Assembly: GCF_028765545.1 (NCBI RefSeq)
Contig: NZ_JARACP010000015.1
Span: 1 to 64,000, forward strand
Reading direction: 5' to 3'
DNA: 64,000 nt
DNA from: Aliivibrio sp. S4MY1
GTDB lineage: Bacteria > Pseudomonadota > Gammaproteobacteria > Enterobacterales > Vibrionaceae
The notes beneath the pieces are model-generated. The model had not been told where the DNA came from and did not search any database. It worked only from the letters and a program-made list of their open reading frames with translations. Position 1 is the first letter of the stretch, and every line of letters starts with the position of its first letter. Positions 8,266 to 17,840 of the stretch are shown here, one piece after another. The translations under genes were made by a program, and so were the position numbers.

Positions 8266-10281
8266 ATGAGACTTAATCCACAGCAAGATGAGGCCGTAAA
8301 GTTTGTCTCTGGACCATGTTTAGTATTGGCAGGAGCTGGCTCAGGTAAAACTCGCGTAATTACCAATAAAATTGCCTACTTAGTTCAACAGTGTGGCTAT
8401 AAGGCGAGAAATATCGCTGCTGTGACGTTTACCAATAAAGCAGCTCGAGAAATGAAAGAGCGCGTAGGTCAAACCCTTAGTAAACAAGAGTCTCGTGGAT
8501 TAATGGTTTCAACCTTTCACTCGCTTGGGTTGGATATTATTCGTCGTGAATACAAAATATTAGGTTTAAAAGCTGGTTTTTCATTATTTGATGATCAAGA
8601 CCAGCTTGCTCTATTAAAAGAGTTAACAGAAAAACAGATCGATGGAGATAAAGACTTATTACGTCAGTTATTAAGTAGTATCTCGAATTGGAAAAATGAC
8701 ATGCTGACACCAGCGCAAGTCAAAGGTTTTGCGCGTTCAGAGCAAGATCAGTTATTTGCTTTTTGCTATGAAATGTACCTCACTCAAATGAAAGCGTATA
8801 ACGCTCTTGATTTTGATGATTTAATTTCACTTCCCGTTCTTCTACTTCGTAATAACCAAGAGGTACGAGAGCGCTGGCAAATGAAGATTCGCTATCTTCT
8901 GGTTGATGAATATCAAGATACCAATACAAGCCAATATGAATTAGTTAAGTTATTGGTGGGTGAAAGAGGGCGATTAACCGTGGTGGGTGATGATGATCAG
9001 TCAATTTACTCATGGCGTGGAGCAAAGCCTCAAAACTTAGTACTTCTAAATGAAGATTACCCGGCTTTGCGTGTCATAAAGTTAGAGCAAAACTACCGTT
9101 CAACGAGTCGAATTTTGCGAGCGGCTAATATATTGATAGCCAATAATCCACACGTATTTGAAAAACGTCTATTCTCTGAAATCCCAGATGGAGAGCAGAT
9201 TAAGGTTTTAACCGCTAAAGATGATGAGCATGAAGCGGAGCGAGTTGTTGGTGAGTTGATAGCACATCGCTTCTTGAATCGAACAGATTACAAAGATTAT
9301 GCGGTGCTATACCGAGGTAACCACCAGTCACGCTTGATTGAAAAATCATTAATGCAAAACCGAGTGCCCTATAAAATCTCAGGAGGTACTTCATTTTTTG
9401 CGCGTGCAGAGATTAAAGACATTATGGCTTATCTTCGTTTGCTAACAAACCCAGATGATGATAATGCTTTTTTACGAGTGGTGAATACGCCTCGTCGTGA
9501 AATTGGCCCTGTAACTCTAGAAAAATTGGGTACCTATGCCAATATGAGAGGAAAAAGCTTATTTGAAGCAAGTTTTGAACTGGGTTTAGAGCAAACGCTT
9601 TCTGGACGAGGTTTAGAATCTTTACGTCGATTCTCTCATTGGATAGTGTCTATTTCTGAAAATGCTGAGCGAGGTAATACAGTAGAAGCGGTGCGTTCGT
9701 TAGTAAAAGACATTCATTATGAAGATTGGTTGTATGAAACATCAACCAGTGCAAAAGCCGCTGAAATGAGAATGAAAAACGTCTCAGATCTCTATTCATG
9801 GATTGTTGCTGATTTAGAAGGTGATAATTACGATAATGAAAAGAAGACATTAAAAGAGGTGGTACAGCGCCTTACACTTCGGGACATGATGGAGCGAGGT
9901 GAAGACGAAGATGGTGCAGATCAAGTTCAGCTAATGACCTTGCATGCCTCTAAAGGTTTGGAATTTCCATACGTTTATTTAATTGGTGCAGAAGAGGGGA
10001 TTTTGCCTCACCAAGTAAGCATTGATGAAGATAATGTCGAAGAAGAGCGACGATTGGCCTATGTAGGGATCACTCGAGCCCAAAAAGAGCTCACCTTTAC
10101 ATTATGTAAAGAACGTCGTCAGTATGGTGAATTGATTCGACCAGAACCAAGTCGATTCTTGGAAGAGCTTCCACATGATGATCTGGATTGGGAAATGAAA
10201 AAACCAAAGCCGACTCAAGAAGAAAGAATGGAAAGAGGAAAAGCAAACATCGCTAATCTTAGAGCCATGCTTAAGAAGTAA
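8266..10281 (+). CDS. rep: ATP-dependent DNA helicase Rep
   Basis: A 671-residue UvrD/Rep superfamily 1A 3'-5' helicase. Walker A AGAGSGKT is at residues 22-29, followed by [14 protein letters not shown] (motif Ia), the DEYQDT Walker [14 protein letters not shown] (motif III), the QNYRST motif and the C-terminal [10 protein letters not shown]-like and [11 protein letters not shown] motifs. Length and the absence of the long UvrD C-terminus favour Rep, which removes proteins ahead of the replication fork together with DnaB. It is a single gene with its own terminator. Confidence 0.95.
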   Translation: MRLNPQQDEAVKFVSGPCLVLAGAGSGKTRVITNKIAYLVQQCGYKARNIAAVTFTNKAAREMKERVGQTLSKQESRGLMVSTFHSLGLDIIRREYKILGLKAGFSLFDDQDQLALLKELTEKQIDGDKDLLRQLLSSISNWKNDMLTPAQVKGFARSEQDQLFAFCYEMYLTQMKAYNALDFDDLISLPVLLLRNNQEVRERWQMKIRYLLVDEYQDTNTSQYELVKLLVGERGRLTVVGDDDQSIYSWRGAKPQNLVLLNEDYPALRVIKLEQNYRSTSRILRAANILIANNPHVFEKRLFSEIPDGEQIKVLTAKDDEHEAERVVGELIAHRFLNRTDYKDYAVLYRGNHQSRLIEKSLMQNRVPYKISGGTSFFARAEIKDIMAYLRLLTNPDDDNAFLRVVNTPRREIGPVTLEKLGTYANMRGKSLFEASFELGLEQTLSGRGLESLRRFSHWIVSISENAERGNTVEAVRSLVKDIHYEDWLYETSTSAKAAEMRMKNVSDLYSWIVADLEGDNYDNEKKTLKEVVQRLTLRDMMERGEDEDGADQVQLMTLHASKGLEFPYVYLIGAEEGILPHQVSIDEDNVEEERRLAYVGITRAQKELTFTLCKERRQYGELIRPEPSRFLEELPHDDLDWEMKKPKPTQEERMERGKANIANLRAMLKK

Positions 10282-10289
10282 ACAGACAC

Positions 10290-10324
10290 AAAAATGCCCA
10301 CTGATAATACAGTGGGCATTTTTT
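10290..10324. terminator. Terminator between rep and cytochrome gene
   Basis: Stem TGCCCACTG/CAGTGGGCA with A and T runs on either side, so it can act for both convergent genes. Confidence 0.9.
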
Positions 10325-10355
10325 ATGATTGAGCTAAATGAAGATAATAATCAGG

Positions 10356-10763
10356 TTATAAGCCTTTAATTAAATGCTCAACCGCCGCAATAACTTCATC
10401 ATCAGAACAATTCATACAAGAGCCGCGAGCTGGCATTGCATTAAAACCATTAAGAGCGTGGTTATTGAGTGTATCGATACCCTTAGCTATACGAGGTGCC
10501 CAATCCGCTGCATCTTGTGTTTTTGGGGCACCAGCTGCGCCAGTGGCATGACATGCAATACAAAAAGTACTGTAAACTTGCTCGCCAGAACGAGGGCCCG
10601 TTGGCTCTTCAACCACAGGTACGTCACTTGCTAGATAAACTTGACCAACTGGCTTAATTCGCTCAGCAATTGCATCGTCAGAGTTACCTGCTGCAAAAGA
10701 GGTAGTTGAAAAAGTTAATGCAGCAACCGTTGCAATAATGATGTTACGAATAGATTTTTCCAT
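10356..10763 (-). CDS. Periplasmic cytochrome c5-type protein
   Basis: A 135-residue precursor: a Sec signal peptide (basic start, hydrophobic core, TSFA cleavage region near residue 24), a spacer, then a class I cytochrome c domain with heme motif CIACH, a distal Met in FNAMPARG, and a second Cys pair in SCMNCSDDE characteristic of the cytochrome c5 family. It probably shuttles electrons in the periplasm. The ATG at 10763 is preferred (AGTGAG, 4 nt upstream); a GTG three codons earlier is possible. Its redox partners are not evident, as both neighbours are unrelated genes. Confidence 0.88.
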   Translation of the reverse strand: MEKSIRNIIIATVAALTFSTTSFAAGNSDDAIAERIKPVGQVYLASDVPVVEEPTGPRSGEQVYSTFCIACHATGAAGAPKTQDAADWAPRIAKGIDTLNNHALNGFNAMPARGSCMNCSDDEVIAAVEHLIKGL

Positions 10764-10993
10764 AAAGCTCACTTTACACTCCCAGTTATTATTATTGGCT
10801 TAAGCCCGTTTTATTGTATTTACCGAGCAGAAAAACGAATTTAGTTAAACAGCTTCGTTAACTTCGTGTAAATATTGAGTGATTATATCTGCTTAAATTG
10901 TTGCAATAAACCACTATACCCAAAGAAAATGAGGATAAATACCAAGGAATTGTTGAAAAAGAGACCAAACGACAAAAAAAGTAAAAAAAACAC

Positions 10994-11022
10994 TAGACGA
11001 AGGTCACGCAGATCCGTATTAT
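10994..11022 (+). promoter_or_regulatory. Promoter of the tRNA operon
   Basis: TAGACG (four of six matches to the -35 consensus), 17-nt spacer, TATTAT -10. A GC-rich discriminator follows, as is common in stringently controlled stable-RNA promoters. It ends about 22 nt before tRNA-Arg. Confidence 0.6.
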
Positions 11023-11043
11023 TCCTCTCCGCCGATAGGGTAT

Positions 11044-11120
<77 letters not shown>

Positions 11121-11153
11121 TCCGGATTACAAATTAACGGCAAAAAAGTAGTG

Positions 11154-11229
11154 GTGGCTATAGCTCAGTTGGTAGAGCCCTGGATTGTGATTCCGGTGGT
11201 CGCGAGTTCGAATCTCGTTAGCCACCCCA
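11154..11229 (+). tRNA. tRNA-His (anticodon GTG), copy 1
   Basis: Acceptor GTGGCTA/TAGCCAC, loop TTGTGAT (anticodon GTG), discriminator C, encoded CCA. G at 11153 supplies the extra 5' G-1 of tRNA-His, pairing with C73. Identical in sequence to the copy at 11422. Confidence 0.97.
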
Positions 11230-11301
11230 TTATTTTGGTAGCTTTTATAAGTTTCCAGTTTTGATTCAAGCAACATCCCAAGAATCGAGACAAAAACAAG
11301 T

Positions 11302-11378
<77 letters not shown>

Positions 11379-11421
11379 CTATTTCAATAATCGCGATAAG
11401 CGGTTATATAAAAAGTTAGTG

Positions 11422-11497
11422 GTGGCTATAGCTCAGTTGGTAGAGCCCTGGATTGTGATTCCGGTGGTCGCGAGTTCGAATCTCGTTAGCCACCCCA
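11422..11497 (+). tRNA. tRNA-His (anticodon GTG), copy 2
   Basis: Base-for-base identical to the copy at 11154, with the same preceding G-1. It is part of a tandem duplication with a period of about 268 bp. Confidence 0.97.
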
Positions 11498-11568
11498 TTA
11501 ATTTATTGGTAGCTTTTATAAGTTTCCAGTTTGATTTAAGCAACATCCCAGAAATCAAACAAAAACAT

Positions 11569-11645
<77 letters not shown>

Positions 11646-11649
11646 CATT

Positions 11650-11681
11650 AAAAGCCTCGTCAGAAATGACGAGGCTTTTTT
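11650..11681 (+). terminator. tRNA operon terminator
   Basis: Stem AAAGCCTCGTCA/TGACGAGGCTTT with a GAAA tetraloop, then a T run, 5 nt after the last tRNA. Confidence 0.92.
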
Positions 11682-11682
11682 C

Positions 11683-12165
11683 ATTTCTGATAGATAGAAA
11701 ATTCTCACCATCATCACATTATCGCTATTTTATTTTGCTCTTCTCTTCTTCTTATTTAATACGATTAAAGTAGTTATACCATCTTCTTATGTATATAAAA
11801 TCCATTATATATATCGACACCTTACATATTTGCAAAATGAATTATTGAATAGTTATCTCATATTAAAATATCACACTGTTAAAAATGTTAAGATTAATTA
11901 TGTAAATCATGCTGGTTTCTTGAATATTTTATCACTGTATGAGTATTTTTATTTTTGTCATTAAGTTGTTGTTTTAACTACATCAGTAATGAGTATTAAG
12001 AGTGAGATTGAATGCTTTACTTTTATTCTTCATGATTATTTATTCATTTAATTGGCATTAAATAGGTTAAAGCTCTTTAATTGTTGCTTTTATGTGAATA
12101 ATTGACTACATTGGTTTCCTAGTTAAGTTACAACATTTATTGTTGTTTCGAATGGAATCAATGTG
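11683..12165. other. AT-rich region without a gene
   Basis: About 480 bp of strongly AT-rich DNA between the tRNA terminator and the ABC operon leader. I find no credible coding frame, tRNA or strong repeat. A TTGACT hexamer at 12102-12107 could be a -35 box for the ABC operon, but no good -10 follows at standard spacing. Probably upstream control DNA. Confidence 0.5.
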
Positions 12166-12202
12166 CAGACAGGGCAGGATGCTGCCGAGTAGTCGGAGTC
12201 TG
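12166..12202 (+). promoter_or_regulatory. Structured leader over the ABC operon ribosome binding site
   Basis: A short GC-rich island. CAGAC (12166-12170) can pair with GTCTG (12198-12202), enclosing hairpin GGCAG-GATG-CTGCC (12173-12186) and hairpin CCGA-GTAG-TCGG (12185-12196). The two inner hairpins share CC, so they compete. The ribosome binding site GGAG (12195-12198) lies within these pairings, 7 nt before the ATG. I recognise no named riboswitch; the structure is predicted by eye only. Confidence 0.45.
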
Positions 12203-12205
12203 ATA

Positions 12206-13921
12206 ATGTCACTTTTAGAAGTTAAAAATTTACGTATCGAATACCCATCTCGTCATGGAGTTCATGCTGCTGTTAAATCATTATCGTTTTCAATAGAACG
12301 TGGTGAGATTGTAGGGGTTGTTGGTGAATCTGGAGCGGGTAAATCAACAGTAGGTAATGCTGTTATTGACCTATTAAGCCCTCCAGGTGTTATTGCTAGC
12401 GGAGAGGTCTTTCTAGATGGAGAGAAAATATCTGGCCTATCTACAGAAGCGATGCGTAAAGTTAGAGGGTCTAAAATAGGATTCATCTTTCAAGACCCAA
12501 TGACATCCCTAAACCCTCTATTTACAGTCGAACAGCAAATTACAGAAACCATTCACGCGAATTTAAAAGTATCAGCCGCAGAAGCTTATGAACGAGCTTT
12601 GTCTCTAATGAAGCAAGTAGGTATACCACAGCCTGAAAACCGCCTTAAGCAGTATCCACATCAATTTTCAGGGGGTATGCGTCAGCGTGTAGTTATCGCT
12701 ATCGCTTTGGCAGGTGAACCTGATCTTATCATTGCTGATGAACCAACGACGGCACTTGATGTTTCTATTCAAGATCAAATTCTAACTCTGATCCGAGATC
12801 TCTGCATTGAGAAAAATGTAGGCTGTATGCTAGTAACTCATGATATGGGTGTGGTGTCGAACGTTACTGATAAAGTGGCGGTAATGTTCCGTGGTGATCT
12901 TGTCGAGTTTGGTAAAACCGAAAAAGTATTGGGAGATCCCGATCATTCTTATACTCGTAGCCTAATTTCTGCTGTACCACGTTCAGATATTAAATTAGAT
13001 CGTTTTCCATTAGTAAGTTACATCGAAGAAGCCGTTGAGCATGAATGTATCGATGTAAAGACGCACTGGTTAGGGCAAAGTCAAGATCATCGTGAATATT
13101 CAGGCCCATTATTAAAAGTAGATAATGTTAGCCTTCGTTTTGTGACGAAAGATTCTATGTTTGAAAGTCGTCGTGAATACGTTCAAGCTTCAAATAATGT
13201 TAGCTTTGAGATCCATGAAGGCGAAACTTTTGGCCTTGTAGGGGAGTCTGGTTCTGGCAAATCAACCATTGCCCGTGTTATTGCTGGTTTATATCCGCCA
13301 AATGAAGGAACGGTTACCTTTGAAGGTATTGACCTGACCGCATTGAAATCAGAGAAAGAGCGTCGTCCGATGCGCCGTCAGATGCAAATGGTTTTCCAAA
13401 ACCCATACACTTCAATGAATCCGCGTATGAAAATCTTCGATATTATCGCAGAGCCTATTCGTTTTCATAAGCTAACAGGCTCAGAAGCTGAAACGCAACA
13501 GATCGTGAATGATCTTCTTGATCACGTAGGTTTGGGGCGAATGGCTGCATTGAAGTATCCACATGAGTTTTCTGGTGGTCAACGTCAGCGTATTTCGATT
13601 GCTCGTGCATTAGCAACGCGCCCACGTCTATTAATTTGTGATGAACCAACCTCTGCATTAGATGTATCGGTTCAGGCACAAATCCTCAACTTATTAAAAG
13701 ATTTACAAAGTGAGTTAAATCTAACTATGTTGTTTATCAGTCACGATTTACCTGTTATTCGTCAAATGTGTGATCGCGTTGGTGTGATGCAAATGGGAGC
13801 CTTATTAGAAGTGGCTCCAACAGAAAACCTTTATACCAACCCTCAGCATGAATACAGCAAACAATTAATTTCACTTATGCCTGAGTTTAAAGGTTTAAGA
13901 GAGAACGCAACTGCGGTGTAA
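12206..13921 (+). CDS. Peptide-type ABC transporter, fused dual ATPase
   Basis: A 571-residue protein with two complete nucleotide-binding domains of the Dpp/Opp family fused in one chain (like DppD plus DppF). First half: Walker A GESGAGKST, signature FSGGMRQRV, Walker B LIIADEPTTALD. Second half: GESGSGKST, FSGGQRQRIS, LLICDEPTSALD. All catalytic motifs are intact. The ATG at 12206 is preferred because GGAG lies 7 nt upstream; upstream in-frame starts would translate the structured leader. First gene of a four-gene importer operon. Substrate is probably peptides or similar small molecules; not decided by sequence. Confidence 0.9.
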   Translation: MSLLEVKNLRIEYPSRHGVHAAVKSLSFSIERGEIVGVVGESGAGKSTVGNAVIDLLSPPGVIASGEVFLDGEKISGLSTEAMRKVRGSKIGFIFQDPMTSLNPLFTVEQQITETIHANLKVSAAEAYERALSLMKQVGIPQPENRLKQYPHQFSGGMRQRVVIAIALAGEPDLIIADEPTTALDVSIQDQILTLIRDLCIEKNVGCMLVTHDMGVVSNVTDKVAVMFRGDLVEFGKTEKVLGDPDHSYTRSLISAVPRSDIKLDRFPLVSYIEEAVEHECIDVKTHWLGQSQDHREYSGPLLKVDNVSLRFVTKDSMFESRREYVQASNNVSFEIHEGETFGLVGESGSGKSTIARVIAGLYPPNEGTVTFEGIDLTALKSEKERRPMRRQMQMVFQNPYTSMNPRMKIFDIIAEPIRFHKLTGSEAETQQIVNDLLDHVGLGRMAALKYPHEFSGGQRQRISIARALATRPRLLICDEPTSALDVSVQAQILNLLKDLQSELNLTMLFISHDLPVIRQMCDRVGVMQMGALLEVAPTENLYTNPQHEYSKQLISLMPEFKGLRENATAV

Positions 13922-13985
13922 ACCGTCTAATAATAAGTACAAATACAACAAACTAGGGAAACATTCCCGCATAAGGAGTTATGCA

Positions 13986-15539
13986 ATGAAAACCATGAAG
14001 ACAAAATTAGCTATCGCATTGATGGCAGCAGGCCTAAGTTTTAGTGCGGCAGCAGCAGATATTACTGTTGCTTATGATGCCGATCCTGTATCGCTTGACC
14101 CGCATGAGCAATTATCCGGTGGTACGCTACAGCTTTCTCATATGGTGTTTGATCCCCTAGTTCGTTATACGCAGTCATTCGACTTTGAACCACGTCTTGC
14201 TGAAAAGTGGGAACGTATTGACGACAAAACCTTCCGCTTCAATCTACGTAAAGGCGTTAAGTTTCATTCAGGTAATGAAATGACAGCTGATGATGTTGTT
14301 TGGACTTTTGAACGTCTAAAAGACTCGCCTGATTTTAAAGCGATTTTTGAACCGTATGAAAAGCTAGTTAAAATTGATGATTACACCGTTGAGCTTGTTT
14401 CTAAAGGCGCTTATCCGTTAGTTTTACAGACAGCAACATACCTTTTCCCAATGGACAGTAAGTTCTATTCTGGAAAAACAGAAGAGGGTAAAGATAAGTC
14501 TGAAATCGTAAAACACGGTAATTCATTCGCTTCAACGCACATCTCTGGTACCGGTCCATTTGTCGTTAAATCTCGTGAACAAGGCGTAAAAGTTGTTTTT
14601 GATCGTTTCGATGGTTACTGGGATACAAACTCACCTGGTAACGTAGATGAATTAACTCTTGTTCCAATAAAAGAAAATGCAACACGTGTTGCTGCTTTAC
14701 TTTCAGGTGATGTAGATATTATCGCTCCAGTGGCTCCAAATGATCACAAACGAGTGAAAAATACCAAAGGTATCGATTTAGTTACGCTACCTGGTACTCG
14801 TATTATTACTTTCCAAATGAACCAGAACAGTAATGAAGCACTAAAAGATGTCCGTGTTCGTCAGGCAATCGTTCATGCAATCAATAATGAAGGTATTGTT
14901 AAGAAGATCATGAAAGGTTTTGCAACAACCGCTGGTCAACAAGGCCCTTCTGGTTACTCAGGTTACGATGCTGATTTAGTGCCACGTTACGATCTTAAGA
15001 AAGCAAAACAACTAATGAAAGAAGCGGGTTACGAAGAAGGCTTCAAACTTAGCATGATGGCACCAAACAACCGTTATGTTAATGATGCAAAAATTGCTCA
15101 AGCAGCAGCAGCGATGCTATCGAAGATTGGTATCAAGGTTGATTTAAAAACATTACCAAAAGCGCAGTACTGGCCAGAATTTGATTTGTGTTCTGCTGAC
15201 ATGATGATGATCGGTTGGCATTCAGATACTGAAGATTCAGCAAACTTCTCTGAGTTCCTAACAATGACTCGTAATGAAGAAATAGGTAAAGGTCAGTACA
15301 ACTGTGGTCATTACTCAAACCCAGAAGTTGACCGTTTAGTTGAAGCGGCAAATGTGGAAACGGATCCTGCAAAACGTAGCGCAATGCTAAAAACAGTAGA
15401 AGATACACTGTATAACGATGCGGCGTTTGTTCCACTGCATTGGCAAAATCTTGCGTGGGGTGCGAAATCTAATATTGATATCAAACCAATCATAAATGCA
15501 ATGGAGTACCCATACTTTGGCGATTTAGTCGTTAAGTAA
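13986..15539 (+). CDS. ABC importer substrate-binding protein (SBP family 5)
   Basis: A 517-residue periplasmic binding protein with a clear Sec signal peptide ending SFSAAA near residue 23 and no lipobox, hence soluble. It carries the family 5 pattern: ITVAYDADPVSLDPHE start, LAEKWERIDDKTFRFNLRKGVKFHSG and DVRVRQAIVHAIN. Such proteins bind di- or oligopeptides, nickel complexes or other solutes; ligand unknown here. Strong ribosome binding site (AAGGAG, 7-nt spacing). It is followed by a stable hairpin, which may allow extra expression of this subunit. Confidence 0.92.
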   Translation: MKTMKTKLAIALMAAGLSFSAAAADITVAYDADPVSLDPHEQLSGGTLQLSHMVFDPLVRYTQSFDFEPRLAEKWERIDDKTFRFNLRKGVKFHSGNEMTADDVVWTFERLKDSPDFKAIFEPYEKLVKIDDYTVELVSKGAYPLVLQTATYLFPMDSKFYSGKTEEGKDKSEIVKHGNSFASTHISGTGPFVVKSREQGVKVVFDRFDGYWDTNSPGNVDELTLVPIKENATRVAALLSGDVDIIAPVAPNDHKRVKNTKGIDLVTLPGTRIITFQMNQNSNEALKDVRVRQAIVHAINNEGIVKKIMKGFATTAGQQGPSGYSGYDADLVPRYDLKKAKQLMKEAGYEEGFKLSMMAPNNRYVNDAKIAQAAAAMLSKIGIKVDLKTLPKAQYWPEFDLCSADMMMIGWHSDTEDSANFSEFLTMTRNEEIGKGQYNCGHYSNPEVDRLVEAANVETDPAKRSAMLKTVEDTLYNDAAFVPLHWQNLAWGAKSNIDIKPIINAMEYPYFGDLVVK

Positions 15540-15549
15540 CTGTTTGTAA

Positions 15550-15580
15550 AAAGGTTGTCCTGATATTCAGGGCAACCTTT
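15550..15580 (+). terminator. Stem-loop after the binding-protein gene
   Basis: A 14-bp stem (one G-T pair) with a 3-nt loop and only a weak T tail, between the binding-protein and permease genes. This is typical of a partial terminator or mRNA-stabilising stem, giving more binding protein than permease. Confidence 0.7.
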
Positions 15581-15681
15581 ATTCGTCATAAGATATTCAT
15601 TGATAAAAAAGTAATACCAACAATTTGTTAGATATGGATATATTTTCTATATCATTTTTAGGATTAAGAAGGGGACAAGGA

Positions 15682-16659
15682 ATGTTTACGTTTCTGGTCA
15701 AGCGCCTGTTTCAGGCACTGATAGTGATGTTTGTGATCAGTCTGGTTGCGTTTTCCATCCAAGATAATTTGGGTGACCCGTTACGTGAATTGGTTGGGCA
15801 ATCCGTTTCAGAAGCTGAGCGTCAAGCTCTGAGAGACGATCTAGGGTTAAATGACCCATTTATCACAAAGTACACTCGTTTTATTACTAATGCGGTTCAA
15901 GGTGACTTGGGCACGTCATATTTTTTCAAAAAACCAGCGGTAGAAGTGATTCTTGATAAATTAGTAGCGACCCTAGAATTAGTATTAGGGGCGGCAATTA
16001 TTATTATATTTCTTTCGATACCTCTTGGTGTTTATTCGGCTATTCATCCAAAAAGTATTTTCACAAAAGCGATAATGGCATTCAGTAGTGTTGGTATATC
16101 GATACCTGTGTTCCTAACGGCAATTATGTTGATGTACGTATTTTCTATCGAATTAAATTGGCTACCGTCTTATGGACGCGGTGAAACCTATAATTTATTA
16201 GGTTGGGAATCAGGCTTTTTTACCATTGATGGATTGGCTCACTTGGTATTGCCTTGTATTTCTCTTGCTTCAATCATGCTTCCTCTTTTTATTCGTTTAG
16301 TTCGCTCTGAAATGCTAGAAGTGCTGAGCTCTGAATACATTAAATTTTCTAAAGCAAAAGGCATTGCAACAAATAAAATTTATTACCAACATGCTCTTAA
16401 AAATACCATGCTGCCAGTATTAACTGTAGGTGGTGTTCAGATTGGTACCATGGTGGCTTATACCATCCTTACTGAAACCGTATTCCAGTGGCCGGGAACA
16501 GGCTTCTTATTCTTAGAGGCTATTAACCGTGTAGATACGCCATTGATTACCGCTTACGTTATCTTTGTGGGCTTAATCTTTGTAGTAACAAACACCATTG
16601 TTGATCTGTTATATGGATTAATTAACCCAACGGTAGATATTACAGGGAAAGGAGCGTAA
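15682..16659 (+). CDS. ABC importer permease, DppB-like
   Basis: A 325-residue inner-membrane permease of the binding-protein-dependent family with about six helices. The N-terminal MFTFLVKRLFQA pattern is typical of DppB/OppB, and the ATPase-contact EAA loop is SSEYIKFSKAKG followed by ALKNTMLPVLT. I place the start at 15682, with GGGG 7 nt upstream; an in-frame ATG at 15625 would add an atypical segment. Third gene of the importer, 3 bp before the next permease, so they are translationally coupled. Confidence 0.9.
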   Translation: MFTFLVKRLFQALIVMFVISLVAFSIQDNLGDPLRELVGQSVSEAERQALRDDLGLNDPFITKYTRFITNAVQGDLGTSYFFKKPAVEVILDKLVATLELVLGAAIIIIFLSIPLGVYSAIHPKSIFTKAIMAFSSVGISIPVFLTAIMLMYVFSIELNWLPSYGRGETYNLLGWESGFFTIDGLAHLVLPCISLASIMLPLFIRLVRSEMLEVLSSEYIKFSKAKGIATNKIYYQHALKNTMLPVLTVGGVQIGTMVAYTILTETVFQWPGTGFLFLEAINRVDTPLITAYVIFVGLIFVVTNTIVDLLYGLINPTVDITGKGA

Positions 16660-16661
16660 TC

Positions 16662-17603
16662 ATGGATACCACAGCAAACCACGTCCCAACACGTTGGGAA
16701 CGATTTAAGTCATCGGATTTTCTGTATTACTTCTTGCGCGATAAAGTCGCCATGTTTAGCTTTGCCGTATTTTTAACTTTTGTACTTGGGGCGCTATTGT
16801 CCCCCGTCATTGCGCCAACCAATCCATACGATTTAAGCGCAATTGATATCATGGATTCAGAACTTCCACCGTCTTGGATGGAAGAAGGTGATGAACGATT
16901 CCTTCTTGGAACGGATGACCAAGGGCGTGATGTACTATCAACTATTTTATACGGTTCACGTTTATCATTGACGATTGGCTTCTTAGCGGTAGCGGTACAG
17001 TTAACTCTCGGTATTATTATCGGATTGTCTGCAGGCTATTTTGGTGGACGAATTGATAGCTTTTTAATGCGCTTTGCCGATGTGCAATTATCATTTTCAA
17101 CCATGATGGTAGCGATCATTGTTTCTGCTATCTTTAAGGCCAGCTTTGGAACTGAGTTTTTCAGTCAATATGCTGTTGTGATGCTAGTGGTTATTATTGG
17201 TGTTGCTGAATGGCCACAGTATGCACGTACTATCCGAGCATCGGTACTGGCAGAGAAAAAGAAAGAGTATGTAGAAGCAGCAAAAGTGATGGGGTTTCGT
17301 TCTCCACGCATTATGTTCCGTCATATTCTACCTAACTGTTTATCCCCCATTTTGGTTATTTCAACGGTACAGATTGCGAATGCGATCATGTCAGAAGCGG
17401 CACTCTCTTTCTTAGGGTTAGGTTTGCCAGTTGATCAACCCTCGTTAGGATCATTAATCAGTATTGGATTTAACTACATTTTCTCTGGTTCGTGGTGGAT
17501 TACCGCTTTCCCAGGGCTTGTTTTGGTGACGTTAGTGTTAGTTATTAACTTGCTTGGTGACTGGTTAAGAGATGTGTTTAACCCGAAAATTTATAAAGGC
17601 TAA
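16662..17603 (+). CDS. ABC importer permease, DppC-like
   Basis: A 313-residue second permease. It has a long N-terminal cytoplasmic region, a first helix near residues 30-50, the FLLGTDDQGRDVLS segment typical of DppC/OppC, and an EAA loop KKEYVEAAKVMG followed by HILPNCLSPILV. It forms a heterodimer with the preceding permease. The ribosome binding site AAAGGAG overlaps the end of the upstream gene. The operon ends at the following terminator. Confidence 0.92.
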   Translation: MDTTANHVPTRWERFKSSDFLYYFLRDKVAMFSFAVFLTFVLGALLSPVIAPTNPYDLSAIDIMDSELPPSWMEEGDERFLLGTDDQGRDVLSTILYGSRLSLTIGFLAVAVQLTLGIIIGLSAGYFGGRIDSFLMRFADVQLSFSTMMVAIIVSAIFKASFGTEFFSQYAVVMLVVIIGVAEWPQYARTIRASVLAEKKKEYVEAAKVMGFRSPRIMFRHILPNCLSPILVISTVQIANAIMSEAALSFLGLGLPVDQPSLGSLISIGFNYIFSGSWWITAFPGLVLVTLVLVINLLGDWLRDVFNPKIYKG

Positions 17604-17619
17604 ATAGTATAAAATGAAT

Positions 17620-17651
17620 AAAAAAGCGGTGATTTACTCATCGCTTTTTTT
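17620..17651 (+). terminator. ABC operon terminator
   Basis: Stem GCGGTGA/TCATCGC (one G-T pair) extended by A/T pairs, then a T run, 17 nt after the last permease stop. Confidence 0.88.
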
Positions 17652-17840
17652 ATTTGTAAAACATAAACAATGTCTTACAGATAAGGAAATTTCGCTTGTT
17701 TTTCTGTTTTTCTGGCTAATTTACCGCTTTTACTGGTAATAATTTGCTCAGTTGTTAGGATCTAAAGGTGTGTTTAAATATTTTAAAGTGAGTATTTGAA
17801 TTAAACCAAAACAGAGAGTATTAACTCGAAGTGAGGAATA

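Noticed and set aside
12102-12130. Sigma-70 promoter for the ABC operon
   Set aside because: TTGACT is a fair -35, but no acceptable -10 occurs 16-18 nt downstream. Kept only as a remark in the intergenic entry.
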